Part shown: one piece after another, positions 24,509 through 36,512 of the stretch
How positions within the stretch are numbered: position 1 is the first letter of the stretch
How the letters are laid out: the number at the start of each line of letters is the position of its first letter
Source: Mesotaenium endlicherianum
Taxonomy: Eukaryota > Streptophyta > Zygnematophyceae > Zygnematales > Mesotaeniaceae
Direction: 5' to 3'
DNA length: 64,000 nucleotides
NCBI GenBank assembly: GCA_009602735.1
Contig: WELA01001462.1
Span: forward strand, 256,690-320,689
Position numbers and translations under genes: made by a program
The notes under the pieces: model-generated
What the model was told of the DNA's origin: nothing
The model's database searches: none
Seen by the model: the letters and a program-made list of their open reading frames with translations, nothing else

Positions 24509-25223
24509 TGAAATGAATCGACTTACCAAATAGGCGATTAACAATTAATGAAGATCTTTATATCACCAAGTAATCTTTCTGGTATTTTTTGTTAATTGAT
24601 TCATCAGCAAAAGACAAACTAGCGTGTACAATACTCGCAAGTCAAATGGAAGTAAACTAGCATCAATAATGCAATCAGTAAACTCGTACATAAGCAAGGC
24701 TAGAAGACAATACATATCAATGGCTTCTCACCTTAGATTCATATATCTCTCCGTAAGCTTTACAAGTGAGTTGGCCTCGTTTCCAAATGCCGAACTCGAG
24801 AGCAATACCTAGCATATGTACATGGAATGAGTCTACTGTTCAACGGCCAGTGCAATGGCACCGCCTACCCAGGAGTTAACCACGTCGGGAGGACCTCGAT
24901 TCACCAAATCCACCGCCATCTCCCATCATCCCAAATCGCCATCCATCCTAAGGATGTCATCTGGCCACTCATCTAGCACACCACATTTAGATGCATATCT
25001 AGGCAGTTTGCTGCTACCGAGTACGGAAGTCAGTTGGCTGTCAAAGCATGTGTCAGCAAGCTGACCTAAGTTTACTTCAGCCTGCTGCTCCCGGCTGAGT
25101 CATTAAATTGATTATTTTACAAGGTCCAGCAGACTCAATATTAACTAAAGTTCAGCAGGCTGAACTTATTTAACTATAATATTTAAATGAATCTTATATC
25201 TACCAATATATTGATTCATTACA
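24509..25223 (-). repeat. 5' LTR of the chromovirus fossil
   Basis: This 715-bp LTR runs TG...CA. The adjoining 24496-24507 reads TGGTATCGGAGC on the minus strand, the expected primer-binding site directly after the LTR. Confidence 0.92.
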
Positions 25224-25968
25224 TGATGGCTGCTATGTTCCTCATTAGTTGGAGATAGAGAGAGAACATAAGCGGTGGAGCATTAGGAAGAGAATTGTCC
25301 CGGTTTAGACTTGGGAGCATGAGAGAATGAGGGCAAAGCGTTGATAGAAATCGGGAAGTGTGATCCTTAGTGTAACTTCAGACATATAAAGCTAAGTGCT
25401 GGAATCAGCACTGTCAGAAAGTATAAGTACTAGCAAATATAAGACTTGGGCGGTTGGCTGCTCTTACTCTCTCTCATACACTGGCTCTCTCTAGGCTAAG
25501 CTGAAAGCATATTGGCAAAAGCGCGTGAAATGGAAAGCGTGTGCAAAAGAAGATAAAAGTAAGCGGCATCGCAGAAAATGAGTTGTCAGCCACGAGAAGG
25601 TGTGGCGCGAACTCGTGCTACACACCCTATCTTTGGGACGAATCCACCAAGCATTGTGGTCGGTCCCCTATCCCACCCACTAACTAATGACCCGATCAAT
25701 CGGTGGAATCTGGGATGAGTCGGTGAGCCCATATTGCCCCACGACTTGCGGTGGCGAGGCGCGTGTGTGGGTCGGTGGGCACCATTAGTTCAGAGGGCTC
25801 CTCACGGCAGCTCAAAAGCGACCTCATGAGGGGACTAGGGACTCAACACAACTCAGACCCAGACTCTCCTAGGTGCCTGGTTCTCACCTACCAACTCACC
25901 CCCCCAAGGATGCAAGTTCTAATAGGCTCCTCGACAAGAAGCAGCAGGCGACAAGCAACCATTTGACA
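25224..25968 (+). repeat. LTR-like repeat X, copy 1, right fragment
   Basis: These 745 bp continue the copy interrupted at 14851. With the left fragment the copy is about 803 bp, equal to copy 2 at 35711-36512. It ends TTTGACA against CCTGACA in copy 2. The two copies differ by about 12% by eye, more than the LTRs of the element inserted in it. Confidence 0.85.
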
Positions 25969-26045
25969 GCTATTATGCTTGAAGCTGTCTGGAACTAACC
26001 ATGTCGGTGATCCTAGAGAATGAACACAATTATGTTGAACGGCAG

Positions 26046-26191
26046 TGGGCAAACCCCCCTACTGCTAAGTGGGGGAAAAGCCCACATGCCTTCTTGGAAT
26101 GAGCAAACAAAATAATTATTTCAACACTAAACTAATACTTAGAGAGAGAGTCTGTAATAGAGCACCAGCACTGAGCATGAACTATGAAACA
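26046..26191 (+). repeat. Short repeat Y, copy 2, with strong hairpin
   Basis: It matches 14646-14793 and has the same hairpin. Its right end (ATGAAACA) is followed at once by CCCCTCCC, which on the minus strand is a purine tract followed by TG. It may therefore be the end of the 3' LTR of the methyltransferase-bearing fossil. Confidence 0.75.
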
Positions 26192-26599
26192 CCCCTCCCA
26201 GTTGAGGTGGAGGGACCAAAAGGGAGAACCGACAAGGAAGCTGTAGACGGCGTAGGGTTGGTGAGATTAGAGACCAAGGCCTCAGGCGAAGAGCTGGAGA
26301 AGAAATCGGGCGAGATGTACTTGTGCGAGAATGTCTGGAGCGTAGTAACAGGATAAACATCCAGAATGGAGTAGAGGTCGGGGTTGACAACGGAGCGGCG
26401 ACCGTCAGCGAAAGGAGTAGAATGGCAGTCGGGGCAAAGGAGAAGAAGTCGTTGGTCAGCGTCTAGCGCATGCTAGGCGTAAGTAGGGGCGGCGGTTGAG
26501 AAGCGTCGGAGAGCAGCGACTGCTCCCACCAGGATGAGGGTACAAACGCGTCCACACCTGCGCGAAGAAAGAGCAGAGCGGCGAAACAGGGTACGCACA

Positions 26600-26790
26600 G
26601 GTGGGAGTGCTATCCTAAGCAGGACAGAGGGGACAGTGTTAGGTGCCCGCGGGGACACGAGCAAGGGGGGGACTAAGGCAAGAGAGATGCCAACCTTGGT
26701 TACCAACATTGCAGAGGAGCATGAATGCAGGACGGTTAGCAGAACCACAGTGTGTGCAAGGGCGATTAGCGGGGACAGTAGCAAGCAAAG
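26600..26790 (-). mobile_element. PHD-type zinc finger at the end of the element's integrase
   Basis: On the minus strand the reading CTHCGSANRPAFMLLC, then GWHLSCLSPPLARVPAGT, matches the PHD pattern (C-x2-C, LLC, GWH-x2-C, PPL-x2-VP). PHD fingers read histone tails. Here it takes the place where chromoviruses carry a chromodomain, so a role in choosing insertion sites is a reasonable guess. It is part of a fossil element. Confidence 0.7.
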
Positions 26791-29700
26791 GGTCAATTTT
26801 GTGGCGGATATTTGGAAGATGGCAAGGTGCGCAGTTGGGAGTATGCTCACAAAGTGTGCGCCTACCGGATCCCTCAATCGTGAGAACCCCATTAGGTGAG
26901 ACAGTGCGGACGCGTAAGATCACGAGACCAGCCTGGACGTCTAAAGTGTCCTTGGTTTTGCGTTGCAGATAGACATAGTCCTCAGGTTCAAACTTAACCA
27001 GGCGCGATTTATAAACTCCGCTGCGCAGGCGGGCATAGCGGCGTGTGTCCCGGTGTTGTGCAATTAACAGGTTATGGAAACACGACGTTGGAAGAGGAGG
27101 GTGCGCTCTCAAAGGTGGGAGAGAAGAAAATCAGGATTTTCTAAGTCCAGAGATATAGTGAGGCAACGGCGGAGAGTAGAGGGGAGCAGGGGCTCACGTC
27201 CATAGAGGAGTAAGTAAGGGGAGTAGGTGCGGAGGGAAGCCTGGTTGCTAAAGTTATAACCCATGGCCAGCCTGGGTATGTGGAGGTCCTAATCGCTAAC
27301 ATCATGAGCCAGACCGTACTTGCGCAAGCCCCGTTTCACAATCTAAACCACCCGCTCGGCCAGACTATCAGCCTGGGGGTGATCACGGGACGTGGTTCAA
27401 TGGTCAATGAATGCGCGTTCCAGGAGGGTAGATAACTCACCTTCAAACTCCGACCCTTGATCCGTCAGGTCTTCAGCACAGGTCCCAAAGCGACACAATA
27501 CGCGCTCTATGAAGGCGACAGCCACATACCCACTGGACTTGTCAACCAAGTTAACGAGCTCAATCCATTTGGTGAAATGCTCGATCACAACGAGCACATA
27601 ACGATGCACGCGCCGGGACACGGGCAGGGGCCTGCTAGATTCAAAGACCACCGGTACAACATCCCACGAATGAGCAACGGCTGAAGCGTGGATGGAGTAG
27701 CATTGAAACTAGTGCGCACCTAATTGCAGATCGTGCAAGATCGGAGAACAACAGCGCCTTTAGTGACCATCCCTACCCACCAGTTGTCAGCTCGGAGCAG
27801 GGCAGCCGTACGACGGGCCCCAAAGTGTCCTAATTCTAAGTGGACGCGATAAATGAGAGCACTACGTTCTGCGACCTACGGTACCACCTTCTAGACACCC
27901 CAAAGGACCCGAAAAAGAGACCCGTCTTGCCAGCGGTAGCGCAGATTGCATTGCAAGATTTTATCGCGCTCACCGAGCGCCACGCCGACAGGCATTAGCT
28001 GACTACGTAGGTAGGTGAGAACAGGGGTGTCATTCCAGACATCAGTAGAGAGAGGAGAGGTGTTAGGTTCGTCCAGATTCAAGACAGGGACTGAAGAAGA
28101 CAATCCGAGAAAGTAAGACGCATGCCAAGCTGGCAATAGGTGCTCTTGCAGCTGGGAGGCGTCACGAGCACTCGTGGAATCGGCTTCAGAGGGATCAGGG
28201 TTGCGGCTGAGACCGTCGGCATCCTGATGCGCAAGTCCGGCCTTGTGTTCAAGCGTAAACTTGTACTCTTGTAGTATTAATGCCCAACGCGCATGCTTCC
28301 CGATGAGACGTTGGTTTGTCACGAGCCAGCGCAATGGTTGGTGAACAGTGTTCAACGTGAAGTGAATTCTGTAGAGGTAAGGTCGGAAGTGCACTACCCC
28401 CCAGACTGCTGCCAGACATTCTCCTTCGTAGGAGCTGTAGTTCTTTTTGGCGGAGTTATTACTACGATTCGCATAGGCCACTACGTACTCGTGACTCTCG
28501 TGGTCGGGTTGAGCTAAAACAACGCCCAATCCCAGGTGGCTCCAGTCTGTATGAAGCACAAACAAACGCTTGTAATCAGGGCAATTTAAAATAGGCGCGG
28601 AAGCTAGCAGGACTTTCAGATGCTCGAACGCTGTCTGACACGCTAGAGTCCATTCCCACATGACCTCTTTCTTGAGCAAGGCGTTCAAGGATGCAGCTAC
28701 GGTGCTAAACTTGGAACAAAAGGGGCGGTAGTAACCTGTGATTCCCATAAACGCACGTAAACGCGAGACATTGGTAGGTAATGGCAGACGCTGAATAGCG
28801 CCAACTTTAACCTGCAACGGCGTGAGACCCTCGGGTACTATGTAGTGACCCAAATATGCTACTGACAGCGTGGTGATCTTGCACTTGCTCGGATGGCAGC
28901 GTAGTCCAGCTTGACGCAAACGTTGTAAAACAATCTATACGTGCGTGAGATGCTCTGAAACTGAGCGGCTGAAAATAAGGACGTCATTTATGTAGCATCT
29001 GGCGAACGCAACTTCCGCTAGCACCCGATCCATGACTCGCTGAAAACGGGCGGGCGCGTTCTTAAGCCCAAAGGGCATCATGCCCCACTGGTACAGACAG
29101 TTGCTGAGCCCCCCAAAACGTTAACTTATACTTATCCTTTAGGTCTATAAGGATTTGGTTGAAGCCCTGTCGGAGATCTAACACGCAGAACACACAAACG
29201 TCCTCTATTGTATAGAAGATATCCTCAGCTAGCGGCATAGGGTAGCGATGGAGTTTGGTAACACTGTTTAACTCGCGGTAATCGCTGCACATGCGTTTTT
29301 CGGTGTAATTTCCCTCTAGATCTTTTTTTGCGGGCGTGACAGTCGAGGCTACGAAGTCAGACACGGAGTCCTCAATTAGGCCTGTCTTCAACAGTTCTGC
29401 ACACTTTTCTTCGATAATATCCCTCTCTACCTTGCTGTGACGGTATGGTCTTCTAAAAACGGGTTCGGAGGTGGTTAACTCAACATTCATGTGCGAGATT
29501 GTGCAAACGCCTAAGTCCATGATCGTGCGTGCGAAGCAATCCTCATTGCTGGCTAGCAGGGCTAAGAATTGGGTGGCCTCATCCTCCGTTAATTGTGCTC
29601 CGAGATCCCATGCTAACGGCGCAAGTGTCGGAACTAAGGTGCTCAAAGATGAAACCGTTAACTGCTATGCGCACGTGGGAAGACTAGCGCGGAGTCTAGG

Positions 29701-29871
29701 CAAAGCGAGAAGTGAGGTGAAAGGGAGAAGGGTGCGGGGAGTGCGCCCACACGCACTCACGCACCCTCACGCGCGAGTAGAAGCGTGCACGAGGACCTTT
29801 CCTAGTTGCATACACAAGGTGGAGTGGCCTGGTGGTGTGCCACCCTTGCAAGAGTAAGAGAGCTACATGAG

Positions 29872-30429
29872 AGAGGAGTGGAAAAAGACCTCACTTGATG
29901 AAGAAAAGTCGTGTACAAGATAAGAAGCTTAATCTGGACTAGACAAGACCCCCTCTCCTTCCTTGTGCTTTCTATTTATGCTTCAACTCTTAGTGTCCTC
30001 TCTAGCAAAGTACTCTAGAACCTTCTACTATGGCTCCTTCCATGTAGGTGACCTTGCCTAGTTGGACAAGCTAGCACACTCACACGCACACATTTACGCT
30101 CTAGAATATTCTACTACACAATCCACTAACTCCTCACGGAGTTTCTAGAAATTCCACAATCACTTTGGCACTCTACGTAATCGTACGTAGTTTCTGGAAC
30201 CCTCATGATTCAATGTCCTACTTTCTGGACTCCAACCAAAATTTTTGTCACTAAACCTGTCCTTGTCACTAAATTAAATCTGTGACACTAAAAGCTCACT
30301 AAAAACTCCCAAAACTCATGTTTCCTAATACTTGTCCAAATGACTTGAACTAAAGGTCAAAGTTCTTCTAAACTCACACTCTATGCATATAAAATGCTAG
30401 TAAAATACAAACCACACTTTCATAACCTT
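29872..30429. other. AT-rich non-coding block between methyltransferase and RT of the fossil
   Basis: About 560 bp without coding character lies inside the element. It is bounded by the direct repeat ACATGAG at 29865-29871 and 30430-30436. The repeat suggests a later insertion with target duplication, although the block has no TG...CA ends. On the minus strand it contains a CATAAATAG TATA-like string near 29970. Confidence 0.45.
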
Positions 30430-31790
30430 ACATGAGGAGAAACCCCCCCCTTGGCCGAAAGAGGAGAGATGGTAGAGCGAAACAGCGTGCTAGGGAGTGT
30501 GTGTGCATGTGTTAAGAACAGGAAGAATTGAGAAGAGCCACGTGAGGACGTGAACGTCCATGACACGGCCCAGCAGCTGGCAGCGTTGGGAATCAGAGAG
30601 GGACGAGGAGATAGTAGCAGAGGGGAAAAATCCGAGAGCGACTTCACGTTTGAGGGCATTAGGTTCGACGTATTGGGAAAGTGTGGGTCAAAGTGCATGC
30701 CCGGCCCGAAGTTGCGGAAAGCGTAAAACGACGGACGACTGACCAGGGTAGGGAAGGCGGCACGAGGGTGACCGGGTCGGTTAATGCCACAAGAAGACGA
30801 GTGGTCCACAGTCTAGACCTCTATGGGACAGCGGTGGGACGAGAGGATGGAGGAGAGGAGGAGGGAGGGAGGAGAAGCATGGAGTGTGGAGACTAAGAAG
30901 CGGAAGTGAGAGGGACTGAGGAAATTTTGTCAAAATGCGCGAGAACGGTGCGCGTAGGAACCGATCGCGACAGCGTCGCGAACGACTGCAGGACCAAGAA
31001 TAGAGGTGACTGTGAGAAAGTCGTGACGAACAGTGGAACGAGCGTCGTCGGCAAAATAGACATTCTCTACGAGGTAAGCGAGCGGGTGACTTTGGTGGGA
31101 CAGGAGGTGACTGAGGATCCAAACGAGTTCAAAGAACAGATGAGAACGAGGATCAGACAGACTCAACCCTTTCCCTGCACGGGAGTGACCTTGGCATTCC
31201 CACCCGCCGACTACCAGATCAACGGGACCAAGGGCGGACAAATGGCTGGGTTGTATGAGACAGACGTCTTGTGGCAGGGTAGAATATGCTGTTGTGTGAG
31301 ATGAAGGAGGAAGCTGACGAGGGAAGAGGCAACTGAGACGGGAGAGGCGTACAGCGCTGGCCTGACGGGCGAGGAGGTCAATATCACAATAAACATTTTG
31401 TGAAATAGTATAACTGCTTAACAGAAGGCCTGCGACTAGGGAAGACACTCCAGCAAAGAGGTCGAGGACTACGAGTCCATTCGGATGGGAAGACCAAGAG
31501 ACTGGTGCAGTGTGGAGATGGGGAATGCCCACAAGTGGCGGAAGGTTGGGAACTGATGGGGGTGGACAGAAATTGGAGGAGGAGCGTAAGGCTAATTGAA
31601 CTCGGGTCTGTGTGGCAGCTGACATGGTGTAAGTGGAGGCGGTGGAAGGAGTCAGCGTCGACGCGGGCGGGATATCAGTGGTAGCGTCGTGAGAGATGAG
31701 GTAGGAGGAAGACCCCAGGTCAGATGGACACACGTCATCAATGGATACGGCAAACGCGGAATTCACAACGCTGACAGAGAAGCGCACGGG
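30420..31790 (-). mobile_element. Cytosine-C5 DNA methyltransferase domain within the Ty3/Gypsy fossil
   Basis: The minus strand encodes an S-adenosylmethionine-binding start (VVLDLFAGVSSLVAGLLL, motif I), the cysteine-loop region (VDLVVGGWECQGHSRAGKG, motif IV), and YLVENV (motif VI). A C-terminal segment near 30.56 kb (RCQLLGRVMDVHVLTWLF) resembles the last conserved motif of the family. Such enzymes add a methyl group to cytosine in DNA. The domain lies between the aspartic protease and the reverse transcriptase on the same strand, so it belongs to the element and is not a host gene. From memory, captured cytosine methyltransferases have been reported in LTR elements of charophyte algae and dinoflagellates. 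It is part of a broken element. Confidence 0.75.
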
Positions 31791-34700
31791 ATGAGTGAAT
31801 ACTACGGGAAGGTAGCCTATGTGAGCCCCGTTAGACTGGTAGTTGACTCGGTAAGTAGCATTGCCACACTAGGAGTCTATAGCCATCCCCATTAGAAAGT
31901 TAAATTCTTGACCTGTGAGAACATCGTAGGATGTGGATTCGGTAACCATGCATTGGGCGTAGAGGGTGAGATCTGCTGAGGTGTCGGCATTGAGGGTGAT
32001 GGGTAGGCGGCGACGTGTTTGAAATGAGGTGTGAGTGTGCGCGGACATGGTTGTGGAGACTAGGTTTGGACAGAGTTCCAGATCTGCGGACGTAATGCCT
32101 AGATTCTGACACATGACCACCCCAAGAAGGACCAGCTGGGCACCAGTGTCCAAAATAACGACGCGTGGAGCAAGGTACTTAATTAAGAAACACGATTAGC
32201 GGTTGTCCAACATCACATTGCGAGGGAAGGATTGCTGACGAGCCTCTGGAGTAAGAGAAGAGGGTAAAGAATCATACCTGAGGTGGCCCTGCGAGACAAA
32301 AGCAGGCGTGGAAGCGGGAGCGATTGAAGAAGGCTTACCAGGTTTGATGTCGACAGGCGGTAGGCGCGCAGCACCATCGGTGGATGACGTTGGAGGGCTT
32401 GCCTCCTCAGGCTCGATCGTGGCTTGGAAGGCGGCGTCAACGCTGTCGACTGTGGAGGGTATGGTATTGGTACATATGAGGTCTATCATAGAAGGACGGG
32501 TGCTGGTGGTGTCACCGCAGCGGTGGGCGAGCTCCTGCGTGATGCGCCCCTGGGCCAGCACCAACTGGGCAACAGAAAGAACGGGGAGCAAGGTGAAAAA
32601 CGGCTGTAGGATTAAGAGGCGGCGGAATGAAGCGGACCACTGGGACCACCGCAGATAGTGAGGAAGAGGGGACAAACGAGGGGGATGAGGGTGAGAGCTT
32701 CTTGGGAAGTTTGGCTGCAAGCTCATCCAGTGCAGAGTCAGTTGCTAACGCTAAAGGCATTACGGGAGTAGACGGCTGAGAAAAGGACGGCTGAGGCGCG
32801 GGCAAAGTGTATGTGACGGTACCAAAAGCGGACATAGTAGTATCAGGGAGAGTTTGCGAGGAAGATGGGGAGCGGCAAGCAGGTTCCAAATCCACGTAGC
32901 AGGCAAGCGTGGCATCGTGGGTAGCTGAAGGAGTCGACATTGGGAGATCGGCCACCACCTGGGCGTAGGACGGTGGTAAGAGGAGGTCCCTTTTGACTGT
33001 AGCAGCAGCGGCCCTGAGGTTGTCACAAATAGCTTGGGTGTAAAATTGTGCCTCCTGAAAGTCTGCTGCCATAATGCATAAGGTGCCTGCAGGCACTCCC
33101 CCAACCTTCGAGAACCGGAACAGTAGGAGCTGTCCCAAAAGTAGCGAAATGTTCCGAAAAATCCAAAGATCGAGGAATCTGAGCGATAGAGTGTTCGAGG
33201 TTGCGGTTGTGATCAGGCCCACCGGCAAGGGGTGGAGGCGCGGTAACTTCCGTGCATGCAACACGACGAGTGTGCACTGCGTGAATATGGACTGAATCAC
33301 TGAGCACTTCATGCACGCAATAAGCGGAATCAGGTGGGCGGAGAAACGAAAATGGCCTATCCGGCATTTGAGGTTGACGTGGATGAAGACCCACGTAGCT
33401 GGCAGAATCGGGTTGGGACCTGACGCGTCGGTGCATGTCTTGCAAACTGGCCTGGAGAGCTGCCAGTTGTTGTCGCACAACGAACTCGTCGGCTGCTGGC
33501 AGAGGGTAGTGAGTCTGCGGAGAAGGCAGCAGCGGAGGTAGGTGGACCACTGCCCCCGTAGCTGTGGATGGCGGTCGATGTACCCAACTGGGCGGAGCCT
33601 TGTGCGGGTATAGGGTGTAGCAGTCGGCGATGACGTGACCCCTCCTCTTGCAGTGATTGCAGGTGGCGCGTTTAGGAGCCACAGCAGGTTGAGCTCCCAT
33701 CCTAGAGATGGCAGGCGTGGACACCTGCACAGCATGTGCACCCGCAGTTGGTTGCTTAGCATGGCGTCAATCAGAGGCTACGACAGCTGCAACCATTTCC
33801 AATTGTTTTACCCAAGCACAAATCTGCTTCAAATTGCGTTTGGCTGGATTGGAAAGAGCGTATTGCTGCTGCAACCTGTCCCACAAAGAAGGCATGGCAC
33901 GCATATATTGAAAGCAAGCGTCATTAGCACCCAAGAAGAGCCCAATATCCTAAATGAGTATACTAATGCGGTGCCGCAACATCAGGGGTGTTTCTCCTGC
34001 TCGTCGCTCCAAACCCCTAATCTCATCCTGGCGAGCCACAGAATCAAGCGAATATGCTTTTCGTAGCTGTTCTAGGAACACAACAACTCGATCCACAGGC
34101 GCGTCTGGGTGTGGGTTGTGGAAGGGAACGTGGACTCTCATTAGTGCTTGGCGCTGCCGCTGCTGCAAGTCTCGTTGTTGTAGATCCAGGGAACGTGCTG
34201 CCGCAATTTGAATTAGCATTGCATATGCGATTAGGCTTCTCTCCTCCGGATCGGGTTCCTCTATTGCAACCACAGCGAGAGGGTCGGGCAGGGCAGCTCC
34301 CCCTCTCGCTCCTGGAATCAATATTCCTCCCACGAGCACACCACCTCCTCTCGGGCCTCCACCTTCTCCCCCTTCTTTCTCCACCTTCTTGGGCGGCACC
34401 CTCATCGGCAGGGCCAGCTGCTGGTATAGAAACGACAGTTGGGACAGCTACATTGCCCGCAGGTGGAGTAGTACGAATCAGGAACGGTTTGCTATCCTCA
34501 TATTGTGTCAGGGCGTCTTCACTCAGGTAGTTGGGTAGCATAAGAAACAAGTCATCACTAGTGACTATCGTTACGGGACCGCAATATTGCATAGGATGCT
34601 TTCAGCCTGGAACACAACGTGTGCAAAGTCATCCCAGATGGTCTCCCAGAGAGGAGCTGGTGAAACACTCCTCCCATGTCTGACGTCATTTCGTCTTTTA

Positions 34701-34966
34701 CAGAATGGGGATCGGTATTCTCTCCAAGTGCTTCTCCTTTGGTGCTACATTCGGTGTCGTAAGGGCTGAGAAGGGCAGGATCATGGATTTTTACTTCGGT
34801 TACTGTTTCAACAGCAAGCTGTAGGGGCCTGAACACTACCCCACTCCGTGTGCGACTGGGTTCGAAAAGCATACAACTTAGAGAGTAGCCCGTGGCACCT
34901 CCTTAGGACGGCCAAACTTGTAGAAGAGTGCTATGGTTAGCAGACCAACCCACAGTCCATTCACAC

Positions 34967-35687
34967 TGAAATGAATCGACTTACCAAATAGACGATTAAC
35001 AATTAATAAAGATCTTTATATCAACAAGTAATCTTTATGGTATTTTCCGTTAACTGGTTAAACGGCAAAGGACAACACACTAGCAGTGAATAATACTTGT
35101 AAGTCAAATGCGAGTAAACTAGCATCAATAATGCAAATCAGTAAACTCATACATAAGCAAGGTTAGAAGACAGTGCGTATCAATGGCTTCTCGCCTTGGA
35201 TTCAGATCTCTCTCAGTAAGCTGTACAAGAGAGTTGGCCTCGTTTCCGAATGCCGAACTCGAGAGCAATGCCTAGCATATGTACAAGGAATGAGTTTACT
35301 GTTCAACGGCCAGTGCGATGGCACCGCCTACCCGGGACTTAACCACGTTGGTAGGACCTCGGTTTACCAAATCCACCGCCATCTCACATCATCCCGAATA
35401 GCCATCCACCATAGGGATGTCATCTGGCCATTCATCTAGCATATCGCACTTAGATGCATATCAAGGCAGTTCGCTGCTACCGAGTACGGAAGTCAGCTGG
35501 CTGTCAAAGAATGTGTCAGCAAGCTGACTTAAATGGACTTCAGCCTCCTGCTTCCGGCTGAGTCATTAAACTGGTATTAAATATCAAATCCAGCAGAGTG
35601 ATTAATAACTAGTGTTCAGCAGGCTGAACTAAATTAACTATTATATTTAAATGAATATTATATCTACTAATATACTCATTCATTACA
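34967..35687 (-). repeat. Solo LTR of the chromovirus family
   Basis: This 721-bp copy is the same LTR as at 14852 and 24509. It is flanked on both sides by CACAC (34962-34966 and 35688-35692), a perfect 5-bp target duplication. No body is attached, so it is a solo LTR left by LTR-LTR recombination. Orientation is the same as the full element. Confidence 0.93.
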
Positions 35688-35710
35688 CACACACTGAGGA
35701 CTTAGCTTTG

Positions 35711-36512
35711 TATGAGACGAGTCTGTGGTCTGGGTCGACTAGGTTAGCGAGTAGACTAGATTGTTATGGCTGCTATGTTACTCGTTAGTTGGAGATAGGG
35801 AGAGAACGTAAGCGGTAGAGGATCAGGAAGAGAATTGTCCTGATTCAGACACGGGAGCATGAGAGATTCAGGGCAAAGCGTGGATAAAAATCGGAAAGTG
35901 TGATCCTTAGAGTAACTTCAGACATACAAAGTTGAGTGCTAGAATCAGCATTGCCAAATAGTATAAGTACTAGCGAATATAAGACCCAGGCGGCTGGTTG
36001 CTCTTACTCTCTCTCACACACTGCCTCGATCTCTCTAGGCTAAGCTGAAAGCATATTGGCGAAAGCGCGTGAAATGGAAAGCGTGTGCAGTAGAAGATAA
36101 AAGTAAGCGGCGTTGCAGGAAATGAGTTGTCAGCCACGAGAAGGTGTGGCGCGGACTCGTGCTATACTCCTTATCTTTGGGACGAACCTCCCAAGCATTA
36201 TGATCGGTCCCCTATCCCACCCGCTAACTAATGACCAGGTCAGCCGGTGGAATCTGGGATGAGACGGTGAGCCCATGTTGCCCCACGACTCGCGGTGGCG
36301 AGGCGCGTGTGTGGGCCGGTGGGCACCATTAGTTCAGAGGGCTCCTCATGGCAACTCAAAAGCGACCTCATGAGGGGACTAGGGACTCAACACAACTCAG
36401 ACCCAGACTCTCCTAGCTGCCCGGTCCTCACCTACCAACCCACCCCCCCAAGGATGCAAGTACTGATAGGTTCCTCGACAAGAAGCAGCAAGCGACAAGC
36501 AACCACCTGACA
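35711..36512 (+). repeat. LTR-like repeat X, copy 2
   Basis: About 802 bp start TGAGACGAG (at 35713) and end CCTGACA. It pairs with the interrupted copy 14794-14851 plus 25224-25968. It is probably the right-hand (5') LTR of the methyltransferase-bearing fossil. The TG...CA ends and equal lengths support an LTR, but no primer site or target duplication could be seen. Confidence 0.7.

Larger units (their letters stand above)
14852..25223 (-). mobile_element. Ty3/Gypsy LTR retrotransposon (chromovirus), fossil, with both LTRs
   Basis: This element of about 10.4 kb lies on the minus strand with LTRs at 24509-25223 (5') and 14852-15568 (3'), starting TG and ending CA. The primer site after the 5' LTR reads TGGTATCGGAGC, like a Met-tRNA site. 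A purine tract (AATTGGAGGGA) precedes the 3' LTR. Parts in order: gag with a CCHC knuckle (about 24.5-23.0 kb), a GC-rich block with a second gag-like region (22.9-21.1), protease region (about 21.0), reverse transcriptase (20.7-20.2), RNase H (20.1-19.7), integrase (19.3-18.5), chromodomain (about 18.0-17.8), and a non-pol tail (17.4-15.8). Flanks TTATG and TGATG fit a 5-bp target duplication that has since aged. The element is broken, with several interruptions. The LTRs differ by roughly 8% by eye, so it is not recent. Confidence 0.92.
26192..34966 (-). mobile_element. Ty3/Gypsy LTR retroelement carrying a cytosine DNA methyltransferase and a PHD finger, fossil
   Basis: This is a second minus-strand element, distinct from the chromovirus. 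Parts in order: gag with a CCHC knuckle (CNHCKRRGHVIADC; about 34.9-32.5 kb), aspartic protease (MDTGAQLVLLG; about 32.1), cytosine methyltransferase (31.8-30.4), reverse transcriptase (29.6-29.0), RNase H (28.9-27.9), integrase (about 27.7-27.1) and a PHD-type zinc finger (about 26.7). It has no chromodomain. It is probably bounded by repeat X, whose copies flank it on both sides, but no target duplication or clear primer site was found, so the outer limits are uncertain. It is broken, with roughly ten or more interruptions. It looks older than the chromovirus fossil, since that element sits inside its probable left repeat. Confidence 0.85.
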
